In this document: positions 5,087 through 6,866 of the stretch, one piece after another
How the letters are laid out: every line of letters starts with the position of its first letter
Numbering within the stretch: position 1 is the first letter of the stretch
Assembly (NCBI GenBank): GCA_002428285.1
Contig: DIVO01000009.1
Span: 1 to 6,866 of the forward strand
Source of the DNA: Patescibacteria group bacterium UBA6130
Lineage (GTDB): Bacteria > Patescibacteriota > Microgenomatia > UBA12405 > UBA6130
DNA length: 6,866 bases
Direction of reading: 5' to 3'
Program-made: the position numbers and the translations under genes
The notes under the pieces: generated by a model
What the model saw: only the letters and a program-made list of their open reading frames with translations
What the model was told of the DNA's origin: nothing
Databases searched by the model: none

Positions 5087-6866
5087 TCAAAATTATACTA
5101 TCAATCAATATTTTATAAAAAAATAGCACAAGCAATTCAATTCTCAGCGAAAAATGTTCTTTCGCCTTTCAAAGACTATTTAAATATAGCTATAGAAGAA
5201 CAAAAAAAACGAAGAGTATATGCAAAATGGGAAAAGGCCAATTCGTATTATTATACTATTACCCCAAGGTATACCAAAGTTTTTTTTCAGACAAAAAGCA
5301 GTATAAAAATTCGCTTACACAATTGGTACTTAATTGATGATCCTGATATTAATTTGAATTTTCCAATTTTCTCTTCCTCAGCCGTAACTTATACGATACT
5401 TAAAAAGATCGAATTAGAATCAAGCTTTATTGTTCAACTGGATAAGGCTCCTAACTATAATGACGAATTAAATTGTGGGATAAAAAGAATAAATCTAAAA
5501 AGCATTAATCAAGTTTTAAACATTTCTCAAAACAATACATTTATTCACATCCTTTATGTTTCTCATCTTGATAATGGTTTTTTTAATATTGAATATGATG
5601 GGGCTATCATCGAAAAAAGTAATAAAATAATTGTTAACGACCATATTCCAATAGATATTTGCGAGTTTGAAAGTGAACAAATAAATAACATAATTGTCGA
5701 TGGGAAAAAAGTTGACATACTAAAAGTGGAAAACAACTTATACTTTTTATCTTGTGTCGTAAAAAAAAATTCCAATTTATTCATTAATAACGAGGAAACA
5801 AATTTCAAAATTGATTTAAATAGCATACCGAGTGAACTTTATATTGGATCCAATAAATTTACTGTATCAATAGAAAATGACTATTTTTCTATAAATGGAA
5901 TTGAAATCAGTAAAGAAGACATCGTTTATGATGAAAATGGTTTGTCTTATGTGCTGAAACCCCTTTATATCAAAGAAAAGGATTCAATTTGGGTAAAACT
6001 AATTGATGATGAGAACGATGATGATGAGTTGCAAAACACCTCTAAACTTGACTTCTTTTTCGAAGATGGAGTAGACAGAGTTGAAGATGGCAATGACTAT
6101 AAAAAATCATTTCAAATTGTAAAACGAGATAAAGAGGGTTTGAAATTATTATTAAGAAGTAATGAGTATAGAAAGAGAATCTCCTATGAGGATCTTCCTA
6201 ATAAATTATATTTGCCAATTGAAATATATCAGCTAAAAAAGCAATTAGAAGCCATTACAAATTTATTAACCAAGCCTTTATACGAGCACAAAAATTTAAT
6301 TTCTTTAACTGAAAAAGCCGATAAATATGAATGGAAAAATTTTACTCCCCAACCAATAAATGATTGGTACGTGTTGACAACGAACACAGAGGGAACAATC
6401 AATCAGAGAAATTTTGTTGAAAAAGCCATCTCGACACCTGATTTTGCTTTTTTAGAAGGCCCACCAGGTTCCGGAAAAACGACAGCTATTTTAGAACTGA
6501 TCTTGCAATTATTAAAAAACCAAAAAAGGATTCTACTATCAGCATCAACTCATGTTGCGATAGATAATGTATTAGAAAAACTATTTGAAACTGATTATGG
6601 TGTAAATGTTTTTCCGATACGCATAGGTGATGAGGATAATGTCTATAAAGAAGAATTAAAAAAATACGTTATATCTAATCAAATCCCCAAAAACTCAGAA
6701 TTTGAAGATATTATTCTTAGCTCCGCAAATCTAGTATGTGGAACCACTATTGGAATACTACAACATCCACATTTTAAAAGAAATAGGCAAAATGATAATG
6801 CCCCAATTGATGCGGATTTTGATTATTTAATAATTGATGAATCGAGCAAAACAACTTTTCAGGAAT
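5084..6866 (+). CDS. SF1 (UPF1/DNA2-type) helicase with unknown N-terminal region, 3'-truncated by window
   Basis: The frame is open from a TTG at 5084 to the window end: 594 visible codons, C-terminus missing. The helicase core begins near residue 450: Walker A GPPGSGKTT at 459-467, motif Ia SASTHVAIDNVLEKL at 486-500, CGTTIGI before motif II, and motif II DESSK at 585-589 (usually DEAS in this group). Such proteins use ATP to translocate on or unwind nucleic acid; motifs III-VI lie beyond the window. YQLKKQLEAI at 382-391 through NDWYVLTTN is a linker I associate with large bacterial AAA_11-type proteins. Residues 1 to about 375 show no domain I recognise; they look rich in beta-hairpins, with an acidic cluster DDENDDDE at 308-315. 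No methionine codon occurs in frame after the start. It follows the Ycf46-like ATPase by 16 bases, so the two probably form one machine. DNA versus RNA as substrate is undecided. Confidence 0.85.
   Translation, partial: MSKLYYQSIFYKKIAQAIQFSAKNVLSPFKDYLNIAIEEQKKRRVYAKWEKANSYYYTITPRYTKVFFQTKSSIKIRLHNWYLIDDPDINLNFPIFSSSAVTYTILKKIELESSFIVQLDKAPNYNDELNCGIKRINLKSINQVLNISQNNTFIHILYVSHLDNGFFNIEYDGAIIEKSNKIIVNDHIPIDICEFESEQINNIIVDGKKVDILKVENNLYFLSCVVKKNSNLFINNEETNFKIDLNSIPSELYIGSNKFTVSIENDYFSINGIEISKEDIVYDENGLSYVLKPLYIKEKDSIWVKLIDDENDDDELQNTSKLDFFFEDGVDRVEDGNDYKKSFQIVKRDKEGLKLLLRSNEYRKRISYEDLPNKLYLPIEIYQLKKQLEAITNLLTKPLYEHKNLISLTEKADKYEWKNFTPQPINDWYVLTTNTEGTINQRNFVEKAISTPDFAFLEGPPGSGKTTAILELILQLLKNQKRILLSASTHVAIDNVLEKLFETDYGVNVFPIRIGDEDNVYKEELKKYVISNQIPKNSEFEDIILSSANLVCGTTIGILQHPHFKRNRQNDNAPIDADFDYLIIDESSKTTFQE

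Noticed and set aside
5563..5826. 87-codon minus-strand frame with hydrophobic stretches
   Set aside because: It lies opposite the helicase frame, which is open for 594 codons with SF1 motifs. AT-rich coding DNA commonly yields hydrophobic antisense frames.

Overview
The window looks like a stretch of chromosome from a low-GC Gram-positive bacterium or a close relative (Bacillota, or Mycoplasmatota using the standard code). Shine-Dalgarno sites are strong, promoters are sigma-A-like with extended -10 elements, all six complete reading frames end in TAA, Trp is TGG, and no internal TGA occurs. The species cannot be named from the sequence. Every gene supported here is on the + strand.

The window has two halves that differ in base composition. 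Positions 1 to about 2240 are moderate in GC (one line I counted was about 48%) and carry housekeeping genes: a DgkB/YegS-type lipid kinase (137-1054), a small protein with a degenerate HNH-like motif (1143-1487), the 16S rRNA methyltransferase gene rsmD (1531-2088), and a complete tRNA-Arg(UCU) with encoded CCA (2161-2237). Each unit has recognisable promoters and/or intrinsic terminators. The small HNH-like gene has a 9-bp hairpin between its only Shine-Dalgarno site and its ATG, which may bring the two together.

Right after the tRNA the sequence becomes AT-rich (one line I counted was about 30% GC) and the content changes to accessory genes, as expected of an island inserted at a tRNA 3' end. 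The integrase and far end are not in view. The island begins with a stand-alone HD-domain alarmone-hydrolase-like gene (2371-2799). Next comes a palindrome-rich segment (about 2927-3370) with a 28-bp perfect palindrome, a 14-bp inverted repeat and a doubtful 105-codon ORF.

The last part is a two-gene operon. The first gene (3502-5067) encodes a Ycf46-like AAA+ ATPase. The second begins at a TTG at 5084, is open to the window end, and encodes an SF1 (UPF1/DNA2-type) helicase behind about 375 residues I do not recognise. Its 593 visible codons after the start contain no methionine. An AAA+ ATPase coupled to an SF1 helicase in a tRNA-linked island, beside an alarmone-type hydrolase, suggests a conflict or defence module. 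That role is inference from context and families, not shown by the sequence.
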